64,000 nucleotides of DNA from Poa pratensis (taxonomy: Eukaryota; Streptophyta; Magnoliopsida; Poales; Poaceae), in NCBI GenBank assembly GCA_947311845.1, contig CAMZMU010000116.1, forward strand, positions 5,173,318-5,237,317, given 5' to 3'. This document shows positions 54,090 to 64,000 of the stretch, in pieces; the stretch's first letter is position 1, and every line of letters begins with the position of its first letter. Position numbers and translations under genes: made by a program. The notes under the pieces were generated by a model that saw only the letters and a program-made list of their open reading frames with translations, did no database searches and was not told the DNA's origin.

Positions 54090-54635
54090 ACCATGATTCT
54101 AGCTAAACAGTTATATATGTTTTTGACTCCCACATACCTAAATTTTGGGTCGTCCTTTCGCCACTGCCTACGTAGTTACCAAACACTAATGAGCACATTT
54201 CGCTCCTACTAAACACACGGTCTCCCTTTCACTGAATTCTCTTCGTCCTCTTTTGTTGTCATCCTCATATGGATCACCAACTAACCGTTATATCGCTCTG
54301 TCCTAGAACTCTACTCCTCCTCAGCAAGCACCCTTGGTTTGAACCACCATCATTCAGATCATGTTAGGCAGGAGAGATTATCCTCGACATCCTACGCGTG
54401 GACGCGTCGGTGCAGGGCGTGGATGCGCCGGTGCCGGTGGGCGGTGGCGGCCACGTGGACTAGCGGATGGGCTGCCGCGAGGAAAATGTTGCAGACAAAA
54501 ACAGACTGAATCAAGGAGATGAGGGGATGGCTCATGGTACTCACGAGCGTGGCAGGATGACCAGCGAGTCAAGCATGTCGCATGCCGGCCTTCATGCTTT
54601 TAAAGCATCCGACCATGTACATTTCGTTTAAAGTA

Positions 54636-54841
54636 CTCCCTCTGTCCTAGTTCTCAAGGCATAATCCTAAAAACAATTGTCCTGTAACCCTCAATCTCGT
54701 AGGGACAATTATGTTCAATTTCATCTCAATTAGTGGCAAGTTGCTTCCCTCACCAATGTATACAAGTTTTTAGCTCCAATCAAATACCAACTTGGACCAA
54801 GATATTCGAAAATTATACCTTGCGTACTAGGAGGGAGGGAG
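54636..54841. mobile_element. Stowaway MITE, 206 bp
   Basis: The ends CTCCCTCTGTCCTAG and CTAGGAGGGAGGGAG are inverted repeats with TA on both sides (54634-54635, 54842-54843). The interior is non-coding. Confidence 0.85.
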
Positions 54842-55289
54842 TATTCAATATCATGGCTTTTATGACGTCTGCCATCATTATGACCCTGGTGTTGAATGAA
54901 ACATTCTACTGGACACCATCTTCGACCTGAGGTGTTTGGTCGTTGCCTACACGCTCGGAACGGCGGCCCCGCAAGACCCACTCATCGGTTTTGGATATTT
55001 CCTCATACTCGTCGCGATCTGCAGGATGATATACTTCATAATCTGGATCACCAAGTAAGAAAACGCGATGCCTTAACATTCCTCTCTGATTTCATATAGA
55101 AAAATGCTGACCCAATCTTTGTACATGAACTTTGTACAGATATATTATTGAAATCTTTACATCATGTTGACTAGATCTTATTTTACTTGTTGCTGGCTCT
55201 GGCTACTCGTTTCCCTGTATCCCAGAACTACTCGAGGTAGCTTGTTAGCTGAACCTCAAATTCAGAAGGTTTTCTGAAGCATGACATGG

Positions 55290-56400
55290 CACTCGGCCGC
55301 GGCGTTTTATTCCGGCTCGAGCAGGAATGGACGAGGTGGTAGAATCACGCGGAGAAGACGATGAACCGAGAAACACGCATATATATATATATATATATAT
55401 GGATTCCTTTTGTCTCAGATTATTTTACTAACGGAAAAACCAAGAAGCTAACACGATCGATCTCCTCCTGTTTCGAAGTGGCCGATCGGTCTGGATGGAC
55501 GCTCTCAACTGAACTTATGATCCACGGTCATTCCCAGTAAAACAAGGATGAATGAATGGCTTGATTCGACTGTATGCGGTCTGATGTCTCGCCTCATCAA
55601 ATATGTCTGAACTCCAACAACTGACAGGCACACTTCGTCAAATATGTCTCAGTGCGTGAAAGAACACGGTACCCTGTCCAAAATTTTGTACTACAAAATG
55701 GAGTATAAGTGGTACAACTGGGTCCCGTTTTCACATCGCTAACCCGACGGACAGAACAGCAACATGTTGCTCGACTGTTTATCCAGATCACGGTATTTCC
55801 TCTATTCTTCCTCGCAGTTTTCTTTCTCTGGCCGATAACTTGGATTAATCTCTTGTGTTGTTGTCTCTGAATAATTTGTCACTCTCTGTCGACTACTCGC
55901 CTCGTGTGGTTGGTGCTACTACTCCACCACGGAGACTTGCGCACACGGAAAACGCCACTCCGTTGATTTCCTCAAGTGGAGTATGATGCATGGTCGATCG
56001 ATTAGATAGTCTGAGAGTTGAATACCTGACGCCGACAGCATTTTCATTCGATTTCATTTCATTTCATAGCAAACAAACAAACCCATCCGCCCGTCCATGG
56101 GTGTGAGATCATCATCATCTTCGCCATTGCTTCTGTTTATCAATTTAGCCTGCAGGTTGCTTCTGACCTGTGAACTGCTGATCAGATCGCGCACCCTAAC
56201 GGTCTGCACCTATCGATGTCAGTGAAGAACTGTTCAGTTCGGGCATGAATGCAGAGGACAAGAATTTCAGACATGAACAAAAGCTAGTGTTCCTAGCTCG
56301 ATCGATCAAGACCAAGTAAATCCTCTGTCTCTCACTCTGTTCTTTTACAAACGGACAACATGAACGAACGAACTAAAAACTCGATCGATCTGGACTGGAT
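55290..56400 (+). repeat. Direct-array module R3, copy 3
   Basis: This matches the 46.1 and 51.4 kb copies (CTCTCAACTGAACTTATGATCCACGG, here cited as CAACTGAACTTATGATCC; GAAAGAACACGGTACCC; GTCTGAGAGTTGAATACCTG). A short AT dinucleotide run (55379-55400) lies within it. It ends just before the gene fragment at 56462. Confidence 0.7.
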
Positions 56401-56461
56401 GGATTCACTCAGCTGAACCTCACTCGCATCACTAGCTACAGTCAATGACTCGCTACAGTCG

Positions 56462-56557
56462 CTAGACGGCGCCGGAGACGAACACCACACAGAGCTCGGC
56501 CAGCCCCGTCGCCGGGAGCTTCCCGGCGGCCAGGCCCGAAAGGGTCACCGGCACGAG
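56462..56557 (-). pseudogene. C-terminal fragment of the gene at 57462
   Basis: The minus strand reads LVPVTLSGLAAGKLPATGLA then ELCVVFVSGAV and a stop at 56462. This parallels the last 32 residues of the gene at 57462-58386 (FVPVILAGLVAGMLPATALA...). Only the end of the gene was duplicated, and the similarity stops at 56557. It sits at the end of R3 copy 3, as the full gene sits at the end of copy 4. Confidence 0.85.
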
Positions 56558-56894
56558 CGATTGAGCGCCCTTCGAGGGTATCTGATGCCAGCTTCTCATC
56601 CATCTACTACAACGTCAGTGATAGGAGAACCACAATGGAGTACTTGTTTTTCCTAGCTTTTGGTGTGTGCACGTCGTCTTTTATTCCTCCGCGCCCGCTC
56701 TCGCATCGCAGCTCTCCTGGTTTCGCGCATGGTCGTCTCTCTTGGGTTCACAAAGATCAAGTTTACTATGCCTTTGGTTGCCTGGGACCAAGTTACTTTG
56801 CCCTGATTGCTAACGTTGGTGTTTAAGGGTTAAACCCCAAATGTTTGGTTGCTCGTTTTTACTAGTGGTATCTTACGAGTTCAAGGTTCACACT

Positions 56895-57450
56895 GTGTTG
56901 TTGTCTCTGAATAATTGTCATTCTGTCGAGTGTCGACTACTACGCCGACTCCCTAGGTTTCCTCTCAGGCAGTAGTAGTATGATAGTGTGAGAGTTCAGT
57001 ACCTGACGCCGACAGGATATTCCTTGCATTTCATTTCATTTCATGATAAATAAGTAAATAAATTCATCCATCCGTCCATGGGTGTGAGATCATCATCATC
57101 GTGCACATTGCTTCTGACACAATTCTTTTGGTTTGAGCCTGGTTTGCTTCGGACCTGCGAACTGCGATCGCACACACTGACACGCTAACGGCTTTGCACG
57201 GATCGCTGTCAGTGAAGAACTGTTCAGACTTCAGGCATGCGAGAATTTCAGACATCAGCCAGACAAGATCACTGATTGGTTCTACTGATGAATAACAAGT
57301 ATGGATTTCTTCTGTCTCTCTGATTTTTAACAAACGGACGGACGGACACAAACGAACGAACTAAAAACTCGATGGATCGATCGAGCTCCCTCGGTTTCAA
57401 GGGAATATGGACAAGTCCATCCATGGCTGTCGGTCACTGCCATCACTAGC
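56895..57450 (+). repeat. Direct-array module R3, copy 4, adjacent to the gene
   Basis: This is the copy nearest the minus-strand gene (anchors CTGAATAATTGTCA, ACCTGACGCCGACAGGATAT, CATCCATCCGTCCATGGGTG, TCGCTGTCAGTGAAGAACTG). It probably contains that gene's true 3' UTR. Confidence 0.7.
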
Positions 57451-57461
57451 TACACTACAGT

Positions 57462-58386
57462 CTACAGTCGCCGGACGGCGCTCGAGAAGACCACGCTGAG
57501 CACGGCCAGCGCCGTCGCGGGGAGCATGCCGGCCACGAGGCCCGCCAAGATCACCGGCACGAAGGGGAACTTGTCGCTGGACCCTCGTCGGTCCACCACC
57601 GCCACGGATTCTGAGGCCAACGACGATGACGACCATTCTACGCTTGACTCTGAAGCGGCGACTAAAGACTCTGTTTTTGGGACCGGATCGGTGTCGCCGA
57701 CGGCGGCGGCTTCCGGGCGCTCGGCCTCGCCAACGAGCGAGCGCGACGAATCATTCGACTTCGGCTTCTTCAGCAGCTTCTTGGAGATTATTCTCCTCAG
57801 CGTTCTCTTCGCCTTCCGCTTCGGGGTGGTCGGTTCGTCGCCAGCGGCGGCGAGCTCGCTCTTTTCGGCGGTATGAAGGGAGGGGGACTCGCTCCCCTTG
57901 TCGGAATCGGAACAGCTAGACATCCTGGGCGATACTTCCGCCTCCCGAATCGGCGAGACAGGGCCGCGTCCGCATGAATCCAGCAGTGCATCGGCCTCCG
58001 CCGGGGGTGGCCGCCGATTCTGACGTCGGCGGGAGACGGATTCGATCCAGAGCAGCGATACCGCGGCGATGGTGAGCGCCGCGACCGTCCCCTCGCTCCA
58101 CACCGTGAGGAGCGCGAGGGCCACGGCCCCACCAAGCGCCAGGAGTTCCGGGCGGAGCCGGAAGAAGGCGGCGCCTTGGGGCGCCGCGTCAAGCTGCTTC
58201 ACCCCGACCGGTGATAGAGGTTGGCTGGGCCGCAGCAGAGGAAGTTCGTCGGCAACTTCCACCGTTTGTGCCACCGTTGACGGAGGCGGCGCTAGGACGG
58301 CGGCGGAGGTGGGGCGGCGCGGCTTCCGGGGCTTCTTGAGGCGGCCATGGTTCCTGACGACGAGGTCGGCGAGGGAGGTGGGGAAG
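57462..58386 (-). pseudogene. Putative membrane protein gene, N terminus cut off by an LTR
   Basis: The minus-strand frame is open from the LTR junction (58385) to TAG at 57462, 307 codons. It begins FPTSLADLVVRNHGRLKKPR, so the start codon is lost. Hydrophobic segments at about residues 80-115 (ALGGAVALALLTVWSEGTVA, ALTIAAVSLLWIESV) and near the C terminus (FVPVILAGLVAGMLPATALA) suggest membrane anchoring. Between them lies a long Ser/Glu/Lys-rich linker with a basic KRKAKRTLRRIISKKLLKK patch. The N-terminal words recall plant proteins annotated as ethylene-responsive nuclear protein-like, but I am not sure. No frameshift is present, so the disruption may be recent. The missing exon could lie beyond the window on the far side of the nested elements. 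Confidence 0.75.
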
Positions 58387-59315
58387 TGTTGGAAAATTAG
58401 GCAATAATTGCATGATTAATTCCAGAATATTAAACATGACTACACCAGCTACTAACATGTAGAATACGAACATACTAGATGTACTAATCAACATGAACAG
58501 CAGTAACACATACGCCAACATATCCATAGCAAAACAGTTCAGAACACGCCGCACGTACCGAACGGTTGTAGAGGAAGTAGTCGTTGGAGCAGCGACGGCA
58601 GCAGCTTGAGCGGCGACGGTAGCAGCTCGAATGAGACGACGTTGGAGACGAGTCGCCCGCGGACCCGGAGATCGTCCAGAAAGTCGAGCCGTGATGAAGA
58701 ACTTGAAAGCAGTCACGCGGGGCGCTTCCCAAAAACCTTATTCGCCCTCTCCCGTACAGGATCACAAGAACAAGTAGTTCCGGAGACCTGCTATCCCGTT
58801 CGCCGGTGCACGCCGGCGCACGGGATGGAGTAGACTACGGTGCCGGCGCAAGGCACGAGATTGGCAAAACCTAGATTGGTTCGGTGTCTTTGCAGCGCAC
58901 GCAGTGCACGACTTTATATAGTGCGGCTTGGGAAAACCCTAACGGGTACAACGTGGGCCAAGTCCACGTCTCGGTTCAAACCGTTTTCTCGGACTGCAAA
59001 AATAAAGCTCGGCTCGGCGAGATTCCCGCAACCCGCGGCGCGTCGTGACGAGACGGGCGGGCGGTGCGGTGCGGTGCGGTGCGTGCGTGCGAGCGGCGGC
59101 GGCGGAGGAGTGCGCACGAGAGAGCCTCTTGTTCTCACAAGCTTACCAAGTGTCACAACACTCCACCTTATAAGGTGGTGTTTGTCTCCTCCAACTAGCA
59201 ATGTGGGACTAAACTTTAGCTCCCACTACACTTCCATGTATGCTGCCATAAATGTGGGCTTTTGAGATTTCTGAAATTGCTATTGGGCTGCCCACTAATG
59301 GGCCCAATTTTAACA
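58387..59315 (-). mobile_element. Copia-type 3' LTR inserted in the gene, minus strand
   Basis: Read on the minus strand the LTR runs from TGTTAAAATTGGG (59315) to CTAATTTTCCAACA (58387), 929 bp with TG...CA ends. Just outside its start is a purine-rich tract, GATCTGGTGGGGGAT (59316-59330), which fixes orientation and identity as the 3' LTR. A TATA-like TATATAAAG (near 58913-58921) lies in the middle. The left junction cuts the coding sequence of the neighbouring gene. The partner LTR is not in the window. Confidence 0.8.
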
Positions 59316-59891
59316 ATCCCCCACCAGATCTCAAATCCCCATTTAGAGATATTTGCCAAACCTCGTTTCTTGTTTATATACCAGTGTTTCAGCAGAGACT
59401 GTTAAGTTGAACTTCCGCCTAGAGCTTCAAGCTACATCTACCAGCAACTTGAACAATGGACGAACCTTGAATTGCAAGTTTGGTGCCAATAGACTTCACT
59501 CAAAGTCATAACCAGTACGTGGCTGCCAGTAGCCTACCCGCGGGTGGAGCATATGCGTCATACTCCCTGGTCTCTTCATGAGCTTACTAGGGATCACCCA
59601 AATCTCATAGACTGCGACGTTTAACAGTCGGACTCATATAGGTGTGTTCTTTCAAGGTCGCTCTGTAGGATAGCACCTTTGCTACGAATAGCCAACAGAA
59701 ACATATTAAGCCATATTGCCAACCTGTCTTACAGAATGTGAGAGTTATGCTTCTCCCCACGGAGAGGGTTATAAAATAACTCTCCTCTGTTAAACCACTA
59801 GCTTGTTCTTCCCAGATCCTAATTCACGGGATCTCCGATCACATAGGTTGGGTTACCACTATGGTGTAACGCTCACGGGTCTCAACCCCAT
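59316..59891 (-). mobile_element. Internal 3' non-coding part of the Copia-type element
   Basis: This is the region just upstream of the polypurine tract on the minus strand. It has no open frame of note, consistent with the long untranslated 3' section of some Triticeae Copia elements. It is cut at 59891 by insertion of the next LTR element. Confidence 0.6.
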
Positions 59892-61476
59892 TGATACGTC
59901 TCCAACGTATATATAATTTCTGATGTTTCATGCTTGTTTTATGTATCATTGTCACATGTTTTATATACACTTCATATCACTTTTATGCATTTTCTGGGAC
60001 TAACCTATTAACAAGATGCCACAGTGCCAGTTCCCTGTTTTCTGCTGTTTTTGTTTCAGAAAAGTACTTCTGCGAATATTCTCGGAATTGCACGAAACAA
60101 AAGGCCACGTCCCTATTTTTCCAGCACCGTCACGGAGTCCGAAGGAGAGACGAAGGAGGCGCCGAGGTGGCCAAACCACACCCAGGCGCGGGTGGGCCCC
60201 CTGCCGCGCCAGCAGGTGGTGTGGCCCCTCGAGCCTCCACCGACGTTGCCCCTTCGCCTATATATTGCCTCAGACGCAAAACCCTAAAACAAGTCATATT
60301 TCCAGAAGAGTTCCGCAGCGCCGCCGCCATCGACGACAAGTTTCGGGGGACAGAAGTCTCTGTTCCGGCACGCTGCCGGGACGGGGAATTGCCCCCGGAG
60401 TCATCTCCATCGACACCACCGCCATCTTCATCGCCGCTGCTGACTCCCATGATGAGGAGGGAGTAGTTCTCCCCCGAGGCTGAGGGCTCTACCGGTAGCT
60501 ATGTGGTTCATCTCTCTCTCCCATGGTGTGATCTTTATGTGATCGTGTGTATTGCTAGTATCGCTGAATACATTAATAATGTTTATGCTACTCAAGTGAT
60601 TTTGTCTAGTTTCTGGAGTCGTTGTGACAACACGGTATCAAGGTGACAGTGTGGGTACTTGTGTGACTCTATGAATAATTTAGACATTTATCATGGCTTA
60701 TTCTTGGGAACTGTGGTGTTTGTTTACTCAGACTTTGAGGAGTGCTTTTGCAGCCCTACACATAGTACTCTTGTGTTATCAAGAAGGAGAATAATCCCGA
60801 GCAGTATTTACTTGTGTTCAGTTGTGCTAATCTAGTTGAATATGTAGATGTTACTCTTTATCTATTATGCACTCTATAGGTTACTTTAATATGAACTCCG
60901 GTACTCTCCACGGTGTAAAGGTGACAGTGTGTGCACCGTGTGTGATTCCTTTATGACGTTGTGGCGCTTGTTTACTCCGGCTTGAGGTGTGCTTTTGTAG
61001 CCCTACACAATGAATGGTGTTTGTTATCCAACAAGAGAGTGTTTAAGAGTAGCTTTTACTTATTCAGTTATGAGATCATTGTTGAGAGTGTCCACTAGTG
61101 AAAGTATGATCCCTAGGCCTTGTTTCTAAGCATTGAAACACCGTTTACATCAAGTTCTGCTACATGTTTGCTTGCTGCCATCTTTATTTCAGATTGCAGT
61201 TACTACTTATAATCATCCATATCACTTGTATTTCACTATCTCTTCGCCGAACTAGTGCACCTATACATCTGACAAGTGTATTGGGTGTGTTGGGGACACA
61301 AGAGACTTCTTGTATCTTAATTGCAGGGTTGCTTGAGAGGATATCTTTGACCTCTACCTCCCTGAGTTCGATAAACCTTGGGTGATTCACTTAAGGGAAA
61401 CTTGCTGCTGTTCTACAAACCTCTGCTCTTGGAGGCCCAACACTGTCTACAAGAATAGAAGCACACGTAGACATCA
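59892..61476 (+). mobile_element. 5' LTR (1585 bp) of a nested LTR retrotransposon
   Basis: The LTR starts TGATACGTCTCCAACGTATA, the start of a very common Triticeae LTR type, and ends GTAGACATCA. CCCAT (59887-59891) is the presumed left half of the 5-bp TSD. A promoter-like CTATATATTGCC near 60258 lies in the LTR. The primer-binding site follows 10 bp later. Confidence 0.85.
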
Positions 61477-61486
61477 AGCTATTTTC

Positions 61487-61504
61487 TGGCGCCGTTGCCG
61501 GGGA
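61487..61504 (+). other. Primer-binding site (tRNA-Asp type)
   Basis: TGGCGCCGTTGCCGGGGA downstream of the LTR is the primer site complementary to tRNA-Asp used by several Triticeae Gypsy-type and related elements. It confirms plus-strand orientation. Confidence 0.85.
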
Positions 61505-64000
61505 GGTAAGGTAAAAGGTATTCACATCCTCTGGCTACAAAGCTATTTTCTAGTATTGTTGCTAGTGTGTGAGTGCTCGAAGTATTTCCTTTAGATTCTG
61601 CAATTATTTCTTTTTGTTTCTTGTTTTTATTTTCACTAGTTAGGCTTAATGGAAAACAACAAAAAAATTAGAGATCTTTATGAACTTTATATTGAATTAG
61701 GACATGATGCTTTTGAAGAGAAAATTAAAAAACCTATGGAAAATTATTTGCATGATGGTAGCAATGTTATTACTATAAATTTTGAACACCATTATTGCTA
61801 ATGCTATGCAAAGCTCTAAGCTTGGGGAAGCTGGTTTTGATGAATATGATATTTTAGTCCCCCAAGTTTTGAGGAGAAAATTTTCTTTGATGATACTTTG
61901 CCTCCAATTTATGATGATTATAATGATAGTGGTATTTTGGTGCCACCTACTATGGAGGATAAAGTTTATTATGATTATACTATGCCTGCAATTTATGATG
62001 AATACAATGATGGTTGTGATAGTTTTACTCTCACTATTACTAATAAAATTGATTATGCTTATGTGGAGAGTAATGATACTTTTATGCATGTGGATCATGA
62101 TAAAATGCTTTATGTGATAGCTATATTGTTGAGTTTATTCATGATGCCACTGAAAATTATTTTGAGAGAGGAAAGTATGGTTATAGAAATCTTCATGTTA
62201 CTAAATTTCTTCTCTTTATGATGAAGTTTTGAGCTTTCTCTTGATTTGCTTTTATTTGCTGGGTACTTTAAGACCTACTGGTCCTTATGAGAGAGGGAGA
62301 CACGATTTCATATATCACAATAATATTAAGTCTTCTCTCTTTATGTTGAAATTTTTGAAGTTACACTTGTTTTGCATTTCTATGCTAGTCACTTTGTTCT
62401 TCATTGACTTGTTTTCTTACAAGACTCCTATGCATAGAAAGAGTGTTAGATTTAAACATGTTTTATATATGCTTCTTGATGCTCTCTTTTATGTTTCAAC
62501 TCTCATCTTTATGTGAGCATCATAAAAATCACTATGCCTAGCTAAAAGGCTTTAAAGAAAAGCGCTTATGGGAGACAACCCATTGTTTTTATTTTCTGTT
62601 ATTTTTTTTTTGTTTTGAGTCAAGGTTTGTTACTTCTGTAGCAACTCCTTTGTATCTTTATTTTATCGCATTGTTGTGCCAAGTAAAGTTTTATTGAAAG
62701 TTGATGCAAGATTTGGATTTCTGCGCAGAACAGATTTTTAGCTGTCACGATTTGAGCTTCTCCTGTAGAAAATTCGAAAAATTCTGAAAAATCACGCATC
62801 TTCCTGAGATATGTACGCAACTTTCATTATGGGCCAGATCCATCTGAGCAACTTAAGTGCCTCGAAAAAATTCGTCATTCCAGACTGTTCTGTTTTTGAC
62901 AGATTCTGCCTTTTGTTTTGCATTCGCTCTTTTACTATGTTTGTGTGGATTTCTTTGCTCCACAAAGCATTGGTGGCTGTAGCTAATGTCCAGAAGCTTT
63001 AATGATTGTTCATTACAGAATATGAGAATTTTTGATTATGCACTAACCCTCTAATGAGAACTGTTTGAGTTTGGTGTGAAGGAAGTTTTCAAGGATCAAG
63101 CGAGAAGGGTGATATTATGTGATCAAGAAGAGTGAAAAGCCTAAGCTTGGGGATGCCCCCGTGGTTCATCCCAACCATATTCAGAAGACTCAAGCGTCTA
63201 AGCTTGGGGATGCCCAAGGCATCCCCTTCTTCATCAACAACTTATCAGGTCATCTCTAGTGAAACTATATTTTAATTCTTTCACATCTTATGCGCTTTAC
63301 TTGGAGCGTCTGTGTGTTTTTTTTTTGTTTTTTTGTTTGAATAAATTCGGATCCTAGCAATCCTTGTGTGGGAGAGAGACACGCTCCGCTTTTTCATGTG
63401 AATACTCATGTTCTTCACTTATATTTGTTGAGTATTCTTAACTAGCTACTGCAGTGCTTTTAGCTCCTGTTTTTCATGCATCTCTTTGAGCTGTTAGCAC
63501 GTGTTTATAAATACTCTCTTGCTGCATTATATTATCATTTGGAGAGTTTATGTTTAAGTAAGTTGTTGGTGTTTGCTTGGAAGAAAGAAAATGCTGCATG
63601 TGGTAGTGGTATGAAAACTTGCATAATCTTGTAGATCATTGAAACTTTGATAACTTGATTCTTTGCAAATGTTTTGAGATATTTAGATGGTAAAGCTTGC
63701 TGGTTAATTAAGTTAAAATCATTAGTGGATTGTTGTCTTTAAGCTTGTACCGTACTACAAACTCTAAAATTGTTGAAGGTGTAGTTGGACTTGATAGCTT
63801 TCCATGTCTGAAAGTTCATTGTAATAACTAAGTTGTGCTGAAGGTCGAGGGATCTAACGGGGTACTTGTACCGCCGTGAACGGCCCTTCTTGGAGTGAAT
63901 TTTAATCATGCTCTTAATGTTGAACCTGCTAGTTGTTTGCAATAAACTTGTGAGTTCTTTTTGACTAATGTTAAGCTACGGTTTTTGGCACTTCCACCAT
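61505..64000 (+). mobile_element. Internal region of the nested LTR element, open to window end
   Basis: This AT-rich internal domain contains recurring phrases such as AAGCTTGGGGATGCCC (63144 and 63199) and CTTATGGGAGACAACCCA (about 62565). I associate these with large, poorly coding Triticeae LTR elements. No protease, reverse transcriptase or integrase is seen before the window ends, and the 3' LTR lies beyond. It may be a non-autonomous LARD-type element. Confidence 0.7.
61649..62221 (+). pseudogene. Gag-like acidic ORF remnant of the nested element
   Basis: ATG at 61649 opens 50 codons (MENNKKIRDLYELYIELGHD...) and stops at 61799-61801. A different frame from about 61890 continues with Asp/Tyr-rich sequence (PPIYDDYNDSGILVPPTMED, YYDYTMPAIYDEYNDG) to 62221. 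Similar Asp/Tyr-rich leaders occur in the first ORF of some Triticeae LTR elements. The frame break makes it a relic; its function is unknown. Confidence 0.45.

Noticed and set aside
58189..58716. Minus-strand frame with apparent membrane segments (LAYVLLLFMLISTSSMFVFYM)
   Set aside because: Most of it lies within the Copia LTR (58387-59315) and fuses by chance with an off-frame reading of the truncated gene.

Overview
This is nuclear DNA from a grass, almost certainly the Triticeae (wheat, Aegilops, barley or rye). The evidence is spliced plant genes with GT-AG introns, GC-rich monocot first exons, and dense nested transposons. These include Stowaway and Tourist MITEs, CACTA elements, Copia and Gypsy-type LTRs, and 5'-truncated LINEs, with clean target-site duplications (TSDs) in many cases. 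No tRNA, rRNA or CRISPR was seen.

Layout. 0-7.5 kb: a GC-rich TIR element, a 3.04 kb CACTA element (3086-6128, TSD TAT) with a dead Ulp1-protease-like gene, a short LINE tail, and a Tourist MITE nested in a mariner-type element. 7.8-9.3 kb: an intact two-exon F-box gene. 9.9-11.3 kb: one LTR, a primer-binding site and a gag remnant. 11.6-13.1 kb: a repeat split by a hAT element with a perfect 8-bp TSD. 13.1-19.4 kb: a tandem duplication of a secreted defensin-like gene; the second copy is intact with a TATA box, while the first lacks the promoter and has a scrambled signal peptide. 21.4-25.0 kb: a complete fatty acid 2-hydroxylase gene (237 aa, six coding exons). 25.2-29.3 kb: a decayed thaumatin-like (PR5) cluster, one copy a fragment and the other frameshifted and split by a solo LTR. 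29.8-33.3 kb: a second CACTA element (TSD TGA) carrying a B3-domain gene and, divergently placed beyond a broken ORF, a Werner-type 3'-5' exonuclease gene, both open. 34.5-40.7 kb: a poly(A) retroposon, a satellite triplet, a palindrome-ended MITE, a degenerate ORF, a hAT-transposase fragment, and a frameshifted F-box/FBD gene.

42-57 kb is mostly old repeats. There is one LTR-like block, a CACTA end, a minisatellite and further LINE pieces. A repeat module here also occurs inverted at 11.6-20.2 kb. A degenerate direct array (46-57.4 kb) looks like repeated copies of the 3' flank of the gene at 57.5-58.4 kb. That gene, a putative membrane protein on the minus strand, has lost its N terminus to a Copia LTR (58387-59315). 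The Copia is itself interrupted by a second LTR element (LTR 59892-61476, tRNA-Asp-like primer site) that runs off the window.

Likely functional host genes are the F-box gene at 7.9 kb, the second defensin-like gene and the fatty acid 2-hydroxylase. The two CACTA-borne genes are open and may be expressed. The rest of the coding sequence is broken or transposon-derived. All similarity calls were made by eye from translated sequence; no database search was possible.
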